This document shows positions 1 through 10,090 of a stretch of DNA of 60,000 bases, piece after piece. The notes beneath the pieces are model-generated. The model saw only the letters and a list, made by a program, of their open reading frames with translations, was not told where the DNA came from and ran no database searches. Position 1 is the stretch's first letter. Each line of letters opens with the position of its first letter. The stretch lies in assembly GCA_002633005.1 (NCBI GenBank), contig NMRA01000129.1, positions 374,628 to 434,627 of the forward strand. The letters are read 5' to 3'. Both the position numbers and the translations under genes were made by a program. The stretch is from Phoronis australis (taxonomy: Eukaryota; Phoronida; Phoronidae).

Positions 1-1086
1 GTTCAAATTTGTGCCTCATCCACGCTTCTCCAATGTCTCCTTGGAAAGTGAAGAGAGTCACGACGCGTACAAATACTGAGGTGTCACAACTGTGACAAAC
101 GCAATGACTCGCTATTCTTTATTATACCATAAGTCGTGTGAAAACGAGCAACAACTAAGGATTTTTTCACTAAACACACTGGAGAAGTTGACTAGTGCTG
201 TGATAGGTTGTTCTGGTTTTACTTAACATGCATCGATCACTAAGTGCTCGTAACTCGAGATCAGATGATTAATATGTCGGCAGGTAGTGTTTGTGGAGGT
301 CTTAATTTGACAGGTGATCGACTGGTGGGGTTGTTTTTAGGATGTTTTTGATATAATGACGGTGATTTTATACACTTCAAGTATATTTTGGAAAATTTAT
401 GATTGAATTACTGCGGATATCATACAGAGCCCTTGGACGTTCTTTTGGAAAATTAATGTTCATTTCGTGGATTTCACCTTATGTTCAACTGCTCCTGCAT
501 TCAGACATGGGTTTAAGGCATATGGCAAAATAAATGTTTGTCTTTGTTGACAGCTTGTTTACGGTAACAGAACCTTCTGCTGGAAAGTGTTCAACTTGAA
601 ATATTTTAAAGATCATAGGTTGAGAAAATATTGAAATCTTGTCCATAGTTTACACCTTTATCAGACACGCATCCAGAATGTGCCCCCTAAGCCCTATTGC
701 ATTTTATACACCGTAGTGCTTCCATACATCAAACATCATTTTCTCATCACATCTTGGTTCTCAGTTTCTTTGTTGATTCCATTCGCCTTTGCAAACAAGC
801 TGGAAAAGAACCAACAAGCTGGTTAGTGCCAGGGAAAGAAGACTCAAGGAATTATGAAGTGATGTGCCTGAGGGAGGCTAGGCTCAAGAAAATATGCGCA
901 TCGTGTTTTATAAGAGGAAACTGTCATTATTTGGTAGCGTATAGTATGACACCATATTACACGAAAAGACCTAATTCAATTAGATTTTAAGGACCTGGCC
1001 CACCATGGCCCCTCTTCCACGGTTGCTTGATATCGGCAGTTTTTTATTTGCTCAATTCTATCTTGTGATTTAATTCTTCATTCAAT
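1..1086. other. Left-end intergenic DNA
   Basis: AT-rich sequence without a recognisable domain, splice-bounded exon or repeat. A 97-codon frame at 697-990 has no family signature and no coding-like composition. The last bases (1087-1091) are the target-site copy of the BEL element that follows. Confidence 0.5.
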
Positions 1087-1091
1087 GACAG
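1087..1091. repeat. Target-site duplication GACAG (left)
   Basis: GACAG directly abuts the first TG of the left LTR and is matched by GACAG after the right LTR at 6595-6599. A perfect 5-bp pair marks the element edges exactly. Confidence 0.9.
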
Positions 1092-1654
1092 TGTGGTCGC
1101 GAAAAACGTTAAAGCCACATGGAGAACTCGAGCATAAGTTGCGTTGACAAACTTTATTCGTTTCTTTCTTATAGTTACTCGGTTCAACTGTAACATACAA
1201 AAAACGTTCTATGAGACAATTGAACAATACGTTGGTCGTTTACAAAGTTACAATACTAACGTTAAACATTGCATATATTCTTATTCGGACAACGTCAAAC
1301 TACTAGAGGCAACGCTAATTAAAGTTACAGAGTACGCGTTACAATTACGTTGAAGTACTGACTATATACTGTAACAAAACTAAGTACAAAATACTTACAC
1401 CAATTTGCGGCATAGATCACGACTAATTGAAACTCAAGATACATGTAAGAACGTTGAAGCACGAATGAGCTAAGCTGGCGCGCGTTACAGCTATAAACTA
1501 TGGTGTGCCGAGCAGTTATACATATGCAAAATTCTATTGAAGAATTAGTCACGTGGAAAATATACGCGGTAGAAGCTGAAGAGCAAACACATAAACCACC
1601 AACAGATGGCGAATATAGTCAGACTACAAACACAAGAGTGCGTCGGCACTTACA
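1092..1654 (-). repeat. 3' LTR of BEL/Pao element
   Basis: 563-bp LTR almost identical to 6031-6594. By eye they differ at four single bases plus a 5/6-base block near 1425, where the right copy has one base more. AATAAA in element orientation lies at 1158-1153 and would serve as the poly(A) signal. The short ORFs in both LTRs are non-functional frames repeated because the LTRs are copies. Confidence 0.93.
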
Positions 1655-1664
1655 GTCCGCCCTC
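1655..1664 (-). promoter_or_regulatory. Candidate polypurine tract
   Basis: In element orientation the bases just before the 3' LTR read GAGGGCGGAC, a mostly purine run in the place where plus-strand DNA priming occurs. Called by position and composition only. Confidence 0.5.
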
Positions 1665-1707
1665 AGCAATTCGTTGCTGAACAAATACTAACTCATAAGA
1701 AATAATA

Positions 1708-4700
1708 CTAATCAAGTGCACTATCAATCAAAAGCACACATTTACAAACAGGACGTCGAAGTTCCGTCATCTGTGTCTTGACTTTCACGGTCCGTACAAC
1801 ACCAAAAGAATCAGGTTCCACAGCTATCACACGACCCATGTCCCAGTGGTTTCTTGGCACATTCTCGTTCATCAAAAGCACGACATCTCCCACTTGCAGG
1901 TTCCTTCTTGGCGTTAACCACTTCTGACGTTTCTGCAAATTCAAGAGATATTCACGTCTCCACCGGACCCAAAACTGTTCCACGAGATATTGCACACGTT
2001 TCCATCGTTTACGGCAATACAGGTCGGCATCTAAAAACTGTCCGGGTGGTGATAAAACTGTCGACTTCAGTGTCAGCAGGTGACTCGGAGTTAATGGTTC
2101 CTGATCTCCAGGGGTGTCGGATATGGATGTCAGAGGACGTGAGTTAATAATGTTCTCAGTCTCACACAGCAGCGTACGGAAAATTTCGTCGTCGATTTGA
2201 GAACCGAACTGATGAAATAGCTGCATCAGAATCTTTCGGATCGTTCGTATCTGACGTTCCCAAACTCCGCCCATATGACTGCCGGCAGGAGGATTGAAAT
2301 GCCACTTTATACCCTTCTTTAGTAGCGCGTTATGGATGGTGCCCTGGTCGATATTGGCAAGCGCTTCGCGAAGCTCTTTCTCTGCTCCAACAAAGTTGGT
2401 ACCGTTATCGCTCCATATCTCCAAAACTGGTCCACGCCTGCACAAAAACCGTCTGAGTGCCTGAATAAATGAATCAGTGTCAAGTGAATTAACAGATTCC
2501 AAATGTACTGCACGACTGGACAAACATGTGAAAATAACTCCGTAGCGTTTCAGCGTTGTTCTACGTACCTTTATATAGAAAGGGCCAAAAAGATCCAAAC
2601 CTGTGAAGCAAAATGGGCCTTCAACAGTTGTTCTGGCAAACGGCAGATCAGACATCTTCTGCTCACACACCGGGGCTCTTATCTTCTTACAGATAACACA
2701 CTTACTAATGACCTCGCGAACTGCAGAATTCCCAGCTATGATCCAAAACCTTTCACGCGTGTCAGCTAAGACGTGGTTCCTGCCTGCGTGCTGCAATCGT
2801 TCGTGGTGACGACGGATTATCAGCGTAGTGACATGACTTCTGCGTGGAAGAAGGATCTGATGCATTTGGTCGTACGGCAAGTTGGATTTGCGTAGTCTAC
2901 CACCAACTCTAACCAGCCCTGCGTCATCCAAAAACGGATCCAAACTGTGGATAGAGCTGTTCTTAGTCACACCAGGCTTGTTCGGTCCACGGTTTTCTAA
3001 GGTGTTCACTTCTGCAGTGAAGTATTTACGCTGCGTGTATTTTAGGATGTAGAGCTCAGCTAACTGGAGCTCCTCCACACTTATTGGCTCCGCCCCACGA
3101 GACACAGTACCATGACGTCTTTTGAGGAGAACCTGACGAAGTCTCAGATAATGAACCACAGCTCTGCAAAGACGGTGCCAATCTGAAAAATAGTTAATAA
3201 GGTTATCAAATGGCAAACATGCAGAATCGCTAGAAACGTATGTCACTGCGGCGTTGACGGTGTCGGTGTCTCCTGGTTGATCGAACACGGATGGTTGGTC
3301 TACCCATTCGTTCTCAGGCTGCCACAAAAATCGAGATCCGTTCAACCAACTATCATCAGCAATAAACTTCTCAGCCTTAACACCTCTTGAACCAATATCG
3401 GCCGGATTACTCCGAGTATCCACAATTTCCAAAAATCGTCGGTCTTCATAAGATAAGCCCTTTTCGTCAGGAAATGCTGCGATACCATCACTGAAATCCT
3501 TCTCAAACACATTCAGGACAGCTGTAGAAGAGATGGATGTACTGTCGCTCATTGGTGTCGGTACTAATTCTCTAATACCAATACGGTTGCAAATCAAACT
3601 GTAACATGTCGTAGCTTCCATGGGTCCATTCACCGTCCACCCATGCTTCAGTAGAACACCATACGGACCTCCATCTACTGTCGACGATACATCTCGAGGC
3701 TTAAGTGCTTCCGGGCAACTGTTGCCGATCAGAAGTCCAATCTCTAACTTGGGGGAGTACTCTGGAACCTTGGTGGCTAGCTCAGCAAGATGAGGAAACT
3801 GCCTCAATACACCTGGGCGGGGAATGTGCTCGCGGCTAACGGAGATCTCTGGTCTGCTATAGGCCTTCGGCAACATCACAGCATTTTCTCCGCAAGCGTC
3901 ACTCACGATTAATCCTTCGACGACCTTAGAAGAGATGACGTCACGTCCGTGCATGGTATGCATTTGCAAGTTAGCTTCGTAGTACGTCGCAGTCAGTCTG
4001 TCGAGCAAATCTTCCTTGATGAAGCATGCACTGCTGCCGTTGTCATAAAAGGCGTAGGTGTTAATCGTTTTACCATCACCTTGTCGCACTTGTACTGGTA
4101 ATATAGACTGTAGAACTGATGCGTTTCCATCAATGGCGTTAGTACTACACGTCTGGGTAGCAACATCTGAAGCGGTCGCTTGAGTATTTCTTGAAGCTTC
4201 TGCATTCCCGATGCGAAAGTTATTGTCGTGGAGCGTCGTTGGATGCTTACCATTACACTGTCCACATGTTCTCTTCTTGCTGCACCCTCTGGACATGTGG
4301 GACGCGCTAAAACAGGCAAAACACAGACGCTTGTCCTTTAGAAACGAACGCCTGTCAGTAAGAGACTTCTGCAAAAATCGAGAACATTTTTCTAAGTCAT
4401 GTTGTTGGTTGCAGAGGGGACAAAATGTTCGTTGGTTGGCATGTGATCCGCGACTAGAACCCACCTCAGTGGCAAATGACGTGTTACGGGGCGACTTCTT
4501 TTGTTGGTGCATAGAATTGGATACTGGTGTGCGAGAAAGTGCTTCCTTACCGTAAACTGGATGGCAGGCGGTCTCTGAAGTCTGCTGGACGAATATAGCG
4601 AGGTCAGCAAACATCGGCGATCGAGATAGTCTCTCCATGGCAGATACCTTCTTTCGCCAATCATTCTGCATATACATCGGAAGTTTTCTCACAACAGCTT

Positions 4701-6135
4701 GTAAGTTCGGCGGATGATTCAATACCTCCAAATGAGGAACACCTCTCATGGCACACGAACACTTCTGTAGAAATAGACCTAACTCCTTAAGACTGGAAAT
4801 GTCGTCTTGTCGAATTAACGGCCATCTTAGCACCCTGTCAACATAAGCATTGGATACTTTAACTGGATCACCATATTCTTTGTCTAACAAATCTCGAGCA
4901 GCTTGATAACTACAGTCTGGATGCATGTACAGGCAGCCACCAATCAGACGTTTAGGCTCACCGATAAGATGCTGTTCTAAATAATACAGCTTGTCAGAAT
5001 TGCTTGTGATGCGTGATGCAATCCTAGCTTCAAAAGCCAAAGTCCAAGCTTTGTATTCCAATACATCACCTTCAAATCTTGGGACTTCAGTATTAGGTAA
5101 ACTAATGAAATTGGTCAAATGACGAAATGCGTCCAGCACAGCGTCTTGATTATAAGAAGGTGTAAATACCTGAGCGCTTGGATTAAGCGGATGCTGACTG
5201 TGAAAAGCGTTGGTGGTGTTGACTGGTATACCTGTGGCTACAATCGGCAGAGATCCACTGCTGACGCATGGTGGCGTTGATGACTGGTCTTTAAACAAAG
5301 GCACAGACGGGTGTGACGTAACACCAGCACAGTCACCGGATGATAAGGGCGGCATGGCATACAGCATAGAAGACTGAAGTTGCGACGTCATGGCAACACT
5401 AACACTTGAACAAGGAACAATTACGTCAGAGTTCGCACTTGGAACTACTTGGCTTGAACTATGAACTGTTACGTAAGAAGGCGCACTTGGAACAAGAGAC
5501 TGCGATGAGACAATAGACTGCTCACACGTACCTGCATGGTTACCAGCAGACTCTGTCGGTGCTACGAGCAAAACCGAGTCGGTTGACACAACACTGTCTG
5601 ATAAACTTTCAGATAAACCCTTCTCATAGGCTGAAGCAACTTGTAAATCTGTAGCAATTTTCCGTTCCTCCAATTCCAGCTCTAATTGTTTGATGCTCAT
5701 CTTCAATTTGTGCTCAGTTTTTGCAGCGGCTAGGCGTGCCTCAAGCTCAGCTTTCTTGGCTTTAGCGTTCGAAAGTTTTAACATAGTTTTAGATGACACA
5801 GCAGATACAGACGAATATGCAGAGAATGACGACTTCACGCTTTTCGAGTCGTTCCACTCCTCGTCAGGCATGTTCGGAATAATTGAGTCGACGTCGCCAG
5901 GTATGTTCGGTATGGAGTCGACGTCGGTGTACCCCATGGCATACTGCGTTGCCGTTAGCTTAGGCTTGACACCAGCTTCATGGCTAATGGCGGTGGGCGT
6001 TGACATCTCAGCCATTGGTTTGAACAACAATGTGGTCGCGAAAATCGTTAAAGCCACATGGAGAACTCGAGCATAAGTTGCGTTGACAAACTTTATTCGT
6101 TTCTTTCTTATAGTTACTCGGTTCAACTGTAACAT
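1708..6135 (-). CDS. Gag-protease-integrase polyprotein of BEL/Pao element (RT and RNase H deleted)
   Basis: Single open frame of 1475 codons ending TAG. Residues 1-35 are encoded inside the 5' LTR; M41 (codon at 6015-6013), just inside the LTR edge, is an equally good start. A charged coiled coil spans about 118-165 and a Ser/Thr-rich linker about 170-330. The Gag region (DUF1759-like) is about 345-525. A CPLC cluster lies at 572-575 and a CCHC zinc knuckle at 605-618 (C-x2-C-x4-H-x4-C). The retropepsin-like protease has its active-site motif DNGS at 698-701. At about 905 the frame jumps from the pre-RT spacer straight into the tail of RNase H (SNPADIGSRG). The integrase has an H2C2 zinc finger (H1111, H1116, C1146, C1149) and core acids D1181, D1243, E1293, then a basic C-terminal domain. 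No stop or frameshift interrupts it. Family polyproteins are usually several hundred residues longer. Gag, protease and integrase assignments are firm; activity is not shown. Confidence 0.92.
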   Translation of the reverse strand: MLQLNRVTIRKKRIKFVNATYARVLHVALTIFATTLLFKPMAEMSTPTAISHEAGVKPKLTATQYAMGYTDVDSIPNIPGDVDSIIPNMPDEEWNDSKSVKSSFSAYSSVSAVSSKTMLKLSNAKAKKAELEARLAAAKTEHKLKMSIKQLELELEERKIATDLQVASAYEKGLSESLSDSVVSTDSVLLVAPTESAGNHAGTCEQSIVSSQSLVPSAPSYVTVHSSSQVVPSANSDVIVPCSSVSVAMTSQLQSSMLYAMPPLSSGDCAGVTSHPSVPLFKDQSSTPPCVSSGSLPIVATGIPVNTTNAFHSQHPLNPSAQVFTPSYNQDAVLDAFRHLTNFISLPNTEVPRFEGDVLEYKAWTLAFEARIASRITSNSDKLYYLEQHLIGEPKRLIGGCLYMHPDCSYQAARDLLDKEYGDPVKVSNAYVDRVLRWPLIRQDDISSLKELGLFLQKCSCAMRGVPHLEVLNHPPNLQAVVRKLPMYMQNDWRKKVSAMERLSRSPMFADLAIFVQQTSETACHPVYGKEALSRTPVSNSMHQQKKSPRNTSFATEVGSSRGSHANQRTFCPLCNQQHDLEKCSRFLQKSLTDRRSFLKDKRLCFACFSASHMSRGCSKKRTCGQCNGKHPTTLHDNNFRIGNAEASRNTQATASDVATQTCSTNAIDGNASVLQSILPVQVRQGDGKTINTYAFYDNGSSACFIKEDLLDRLTATYYEANLQMHTMHGRDVISSKVVEGLIVSDACGENAVMLPKAYSRPEISVSREHIPRPGVLRQFPHLAELATKVPEYSPKLEIGLLIGNSCPEALKPRDVSSTVDGGPYGVLLKHGWTVNGPMEATTCYSLICNRIGIRELVPTPMSDSTSISSTAVLNVFEKDFSDGIAAFPDEKGLSYEDRRFLEIVDTRSNPADIGSRGVKAEKFIADDSWLNGSRFLWQPENEWVDQPSVFDQPGDTDTVNAAVTYVSSDSACLPFDNLINYFSDWHRLCRAVVHYLRLRQVLLKRRHGTVSRGAEPISVEELQLAELYILKYTQRKYFTAEVNTLENRGPNKPGVTKNSSIHSLDPFLDDAGLVRVGGRLRKSNLPYDQMHQILLPRRSHVTTLIIRRHHERLQHAGRNHVLADTRERFWIIAGNSAVREVISKCVICKKIRAPVCEQKMSDLPFARTTVEGPFCFTGLDLFGPFYIKVRRTTLKRYGVIFTCLSSRAVHLESVNSLDTDSFIQALRRFLCRRGPVLEIWSDNGTNFVGAEKELREALANIDQGTIHNALLKKGIKWHFNPPAGSHMGGVWERQIRTIRKILMQLFHQFGSQIDDEIFRTLLCETENIINSRPLTSISDTPGDQEPLTPSHLLTLKSTVLSPPGQFLDADLYCRKRWKRVQYLVEQFWVRWRREYLLNLQKRQKWLTPRRNLQVGDVVLLMNENVPRNHWDMGRVIAVEPDSFGVVRTVKVKTQMTELRRPVCKCVLLIDSALD
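3412..3429 (-). other. In-frame deletion junction removing RT and RNase H
   Basis: Codons 903-908 read EIVDTR. What precedes resembles the spacer that leads into RT in BEL elements; what follows is the end of RNase H. The RT core, including its YxDD box, and most of RNase H should lie between them but are absent, and no RT-like sequence is elsewhere in the element. The reading frame is kept, so it was either a lucky deletion or a selected one. The exact breakpoint within a few bases cannot be fixed without a full-length relative. Confidence 0.8.
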
Positions 6136-6594
6136 ACAAAAAACGTTCTATGAGACAATTGAACAATACGTTGGTCGTTTACAAAGTTACAATACTAACG
6201 TTAAACATTGCATATATTCTTATTCGGACAACGTCAAACTACTAGAGGCAACGCTAATTAAAGTTACAGAGTACGCGTTACAATTACGTTGAAGTACTGA
6301 CTATATACTGTAACAAAACTAAGTACAAAATACTTACACCAATTTGCGGCATAGATCACGACTAAACTCAAACTCAAGATACATGTAAGAACGTTGAAGC
6401 ACGAATGAGCTAAGCTGGCGCGCGTTACAGCTATAAACTATGGTGTGCCGAGCAGTTATACATATGCAAAATTCTATTGAAGAATTAGTCACGTGGAAAA
6501 TATACGCGGTGGAAGCTGGAGAGCAAACACATAAACCACCAACAGATGGCGAATATAGACAGACTACAAACACAAGAGTGCGTCGGCACTTACA
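6031..6594 (-). repeat. 5' LTR of BEL/Pao element
   Basis: 564-bp LTR that would drive element transcription leftward. A TATA-like TATATAG (minus strand) lies at about 6307-6301 and AATAAA at 6097-6092. The polyprotein frame opens within this LTR at 6135. No convincing tRNA primer-binding site was recognised just inside it. Confidence 0.93.
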
Positions 6595-6599
6595 GACAG
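6595..6599. repeat. Target-site duplication GACAG (right)
   Basis: Second copy of the 5-bp duplication, following the last base of the right LTR. Confidence 0.9.
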
Positions 6600-6790
6600 A
6601 ATACAAGTTTGGTTCACTGTCTCTATTTGTTCCCCATTTAGCACACACTGGCCCTACCGCCACAGGATCGTTACAACATTGAAAATTGCCTTCATCATCC
6701 CGCATTCAAAACGGAGCAGCTACTCAACAGGAATAAAGTGCCGGTGAAAATGATTGACAGTCAACTTTCCAAGAGACGAAAGAACGATGT

Positions 6791-6980
6791 CAATGATCAA
6801 GTTAAGGGGCATAATAGTTCAGGTCAAAACGATCCAGATTATTATGAATCATTACTCAAATGAAACGAATTGATGACTGCCAATGATCAAGTTAATAGGT
6901 ATAAAAGTTCAGATCAAAAGTATGGAGATCATTTTATTTTGTGAAATATTACTCAGCTGCAACCAATTAATGATTGTCAA
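6791..6980. repeat. Two-unit diverged tandem repeat, about 90-bp period
   Basis: CAATGATCAAGTTAA recurs at 6791 and 6881, and each copy is followed by similar sequence (AGTTCAGRTCAAAA, then ATTACTCA). The units are clearly diverged. No coding frame runs through them. Confidence 0.7.
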
Positions 6981-9780
6981 ACTAATGTGGACAGCGTTTA
7001 AAAGCAGCCTTCCACCATAAATATTTTTTGCTAAAAAGCATACTTGTACCATATTGAAATTGGTTTCAGGTCAGTTGTTGCCCAGTCAAATTGGAAGTGA
7101 TCTCTTTGCTTTGTAACAACTGGCAGATTGTTATTGCTCGACATCAAGCTTTACAGGTTGGCTTTATTATTTATCATGACATATCAGTTAATGCTGCCAG
7201 CTCTTTTGTAAGCGCCAAAAGTCACTTCTCATCTTATTGATGATCAAGTTGGGACCTCTTTTACATGTATAGTTGCAAGTGGTTTAAATGAAATGCTGAC
7301 TTCACCGACGGAGTGCGATTTCATAGCCTCTTTAATTTTGGATACACATCAAAGTATATCTGACTTTTTTCTTAAAAGTCGACGGTTTTATCACACCAAA
7401 GTTTGTTCTCATTCATAAATTATAAAATGCATTCAAAAATGGCAGAAAATGTTACTGGTTCCGTGACCGAAAACTAGATGGAGTGCTAGTTGTTACCTAC
7501 TCCATCATTGCAATCTGCACATAGAATGACTTTCAGACTCTCAATCACGGGCTTCAAAAGGTGATAATGAACATAAGGGGAAGGAATGTAATGTGAGAAT
7601 TCCCCCAGCACTATCACCGTGGTAAAGTGACTGTAGTCGCTGCGGAAGCTGGATTCAACCAAATATCGCCAACTGGAGAGGAATCTAACACGGTTCTGGA
7701 ACCTGGTATATGTAATCCACGATCATCGGTTTACAAGACTTGTAGTTACTATTCCAAGAAGTTAATATTGCCATTTTCCATGTTATTGAGCATCTACTTG
7801 CCATTACATCAACATTTTTGCCTTATTTGAAACATTGTAAGTTTTTGTATGGGCTCTATTATTCTGATGAAGTTTTTGTATTTCGAAGTTGCCATTCATA
7901 ACGCTAAATAGTCGTGAGAGACCGTCCGAAGTTGGTATATGGTGCAACTCCGGACGGTCTGGGGTCAACAGAAAACCACAGTTCAACTGTGAGTCTACAC
8001 CAATGTGATAAACGAGAGTAGTTCTACTTGCTGCGTCAGCTGCAGGTATGATTATCTCTTTTATGACACACAATGTGTGACTGGGCAAAGCGTGTTCAAA
8101 ATAATCTGGATAAATCAGTGGAGTGTGAGACCCCTGAGGTCCATGTCAAGTCCTCACGACAATTCTACGTTATGCATGATGTGTGTGGGAGGGAAGTAGG
8201 AATATAAAACATTCTGATATATTGGATATTTTCATGGGAATTTTTGAATGCTCAAATTTGTCATTTGATCTCAGGTAAGTGTGTTTGGTACTGTTTACTG
8301 CCAAATATTCATTTTGACATGTTTTTAGAAAGGTAAAACAGTGTCTGGGGTTCATAATGCTGTTGTTTTGTGAGACATGTATGGGTGAGATCATGTCAGT
8401 CTTATCGATTATATCAAATTTTGGTGTTCTCTGTAAATGGAATGTGTGCAGTCTTCGAATTGTACTTTGGATTGTTTTTCTTAACTTTTTTATTTCCAGA
8501 GCTTTGAACAAGCGACGCATTCTGAACTTGGCACCGCTGAAACAGGTTGAAAACAGATTTCCCGATGCCAAGGTACTATCATTGATATCGCGCACTAATT
8601 TTTAAGAATTAATCAGTCTCACAAATATGAAGGAAAGTAGAAGAAATTTACGAACATTGAGTTGGAAGAAACGGCACACGGGCTTAGTTAAAGATGCTGT
8701 CAAATATCTGCAAATTATAACGACTATAAATATTGCTAATGGGAGGCAAATTGGAATCTAAATTTCCTAGTAATTTTGCTCATGTTAAATGGGATTAAAT
8801 ACTGTTACTTCTACATTGTGACAATGGTGAACAAGTCCCCCTGGAAAAGATGAGTGGAACCGGAGATATTCTAGATAACAAACCGAGTTTACCTTGCGAG
8901 CAAAGGGCCAAAAGCCAGTACTAAGGTGAGTGATTTCAGTCACTGTTGCCTTTCTTGGCGAGGGATTATTTCAACATTGAGATTCACATCCAGTAACAAT
9001 TTAAATAAGTCAAAATCGCCAACCTCAGACATGAAGAAGCCAAGCATTCGTCGAAGAATGTAGCTTCAGAATCGGTAAATGACTGCTTTGCCCATAGTGT
9101 AATATTGTTTAATATAGCCCTGGATCATAGTTGTCACCATACAGAGCATGTAGTGAAAAATGAAGAGACACTCGATTATTAAGTTAAAATGCAGTTGGTA
9201 TTATTGAACAAACTGTGTGGCTTGTCTGTAAGGGTCATTTTGGGTTGGTGATTTTCTACTGACAATGCCGCGTGTTTTCTCTAACACAGCTCAACTTTTA
9301 TGATTCGTTGAACAATTTGGTAAGAGCACAAAGTCAGATCTTGGACTGTAGCTGGACATTTTATTGGAGTTTTAGTTTCCTCACTTGTTCCTGACTGCCT
9401 TTTTACGTTTCACTGGTGCAAGTATTACTAGACGAGAACAGAGCCATCTGGTGGTCAGTTGTCCACCTACATGTATACAGCTGAAGTCATCCAGTAAGTA
9501 CACAGTGGGTCAGTCCAGTGAGCCTGGGATCAACCAGGTATTGTCAAGGTCAACGGATCAGGAATGTGGGTATTAGTATAGATCATACTGCTAAGTAGCG
9601 ATACAGCTATTTGTTGCATCAAAAGCTTTACTGGAGGATGTTGTTGAATGGACATTTCAGAAACACAAGATAAACACTGAAGTACATTGTTGTCGCAGAA
9701 TGTGTTATTGTGTATTAGTTTAGTCATCGTATTCATCATTTACTGTTGTTGTTTATCACCATTTTCTCCGCATGCAGTAA
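6981..9780. other. Intergenic DNA
   Basis: No exon, domain or transposon end is supported here, apart from the hairpin at 7919-7960. Frames at 7627, 7804, 8170 and 9385 have no recognisable domain. Confidence 0.5.
7919..7960. repeat. 16-bp-stem inverted repeat
   Basis: AGACCGTCCGAAGTTG at 7919-7934 pairs with CAACTCCGGACGGTCT at 7945-7960 with one mismatch, around a 10-base loop. It is GC-rich for this AT-rich region. Confidence 0.8.
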
Positions 9781-10090
9781 TGAGTAATACTTCACGTTCT
9801 TAGAACTGTTTGTTTGTCTGAATACTGCATCCCTTATTTGTTTGTCTTGTTTGATTCGCTAATTCGTGTTTCTCAAGCCTCTATATATATATCAGTTTCA
9901 CTTGTATTTCATGTAGAGTAGTATCAGGAGTATCAGTAGTTTTATGAGTTGATTAGTAGTTAAATTCTCCGCTTTGAGAGTTGTTCTCATCATTCGTTGA
10001 CACTCTTCAATATACTAGTCAAGATTCATCTCTTGTGTTCTTGTCTACGAACCACGTCGTACACAGCCGAACCGCATTTTCCCGTGTACC
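9780..10090 (+). repeat. Possible solo LTR or LTR fragment
   Basis: The layout resembles an invertebrate LTR: a TATATATATA stretch near 9880, then a U5-like tail near 10010-10065 where a degenerate poly(A) signal (CAATATA) precedes a T-rich stretch. Ends and target duplication were not found, so this is a weak call based on appearance. Confidence 0.25.

Larger units (their letters stand above)
1092..6594 (-). mobile_element. BEL/Pao LTR retrotransposon lacking RT and RNase H
   Basis: A complete LTR element read right to left. The 5' LTR is 6031-6594 and the 3' LTR is 1092-1654; each begins TG and ends CA in element orientation. GACAG flanks both sides (1087-1091 and 6595-6599), a 5-bp target duplication typical of BEL/Pao. 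The interior is one long minus-strand ORF with Gag (DUF1759-like), CCHC zinc knuckle, aspartic protease and integrase, the BEL/Pao order, but the RT/RNase H block between protease and integrase is absent. At about 5.5 kb it is well short of a usual 6.5-8 kb BEL element. The LTRs differ by only a few bases, so insertion is recent. Without its own RT it would need a helper element; that dependence is inference. Confidence 0.93.

Noticed and set aside
697-990. 97-codon frame left of the BEL element
   Set aside because: No recognisable domain, no splice context and no sign of coding composition.
1144-1353. 69-codon frame, identical to one at 6083-6292
   Set aside because: Both lie in the LTRs, antisense to the element; the identity only reflects LTR duplication.
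1500-1691. 63-codon plus-strand frame and its relative at 6440-6682
   Set aside because: LTR sequence again; the frames diverge as soon as they leave the LTRs.
1854-6076. Several 60-130-codon frames antisense to or overlapping the BEL polyprotein
   Set aside because: Shadows of the long ORF; no domain in any of them.
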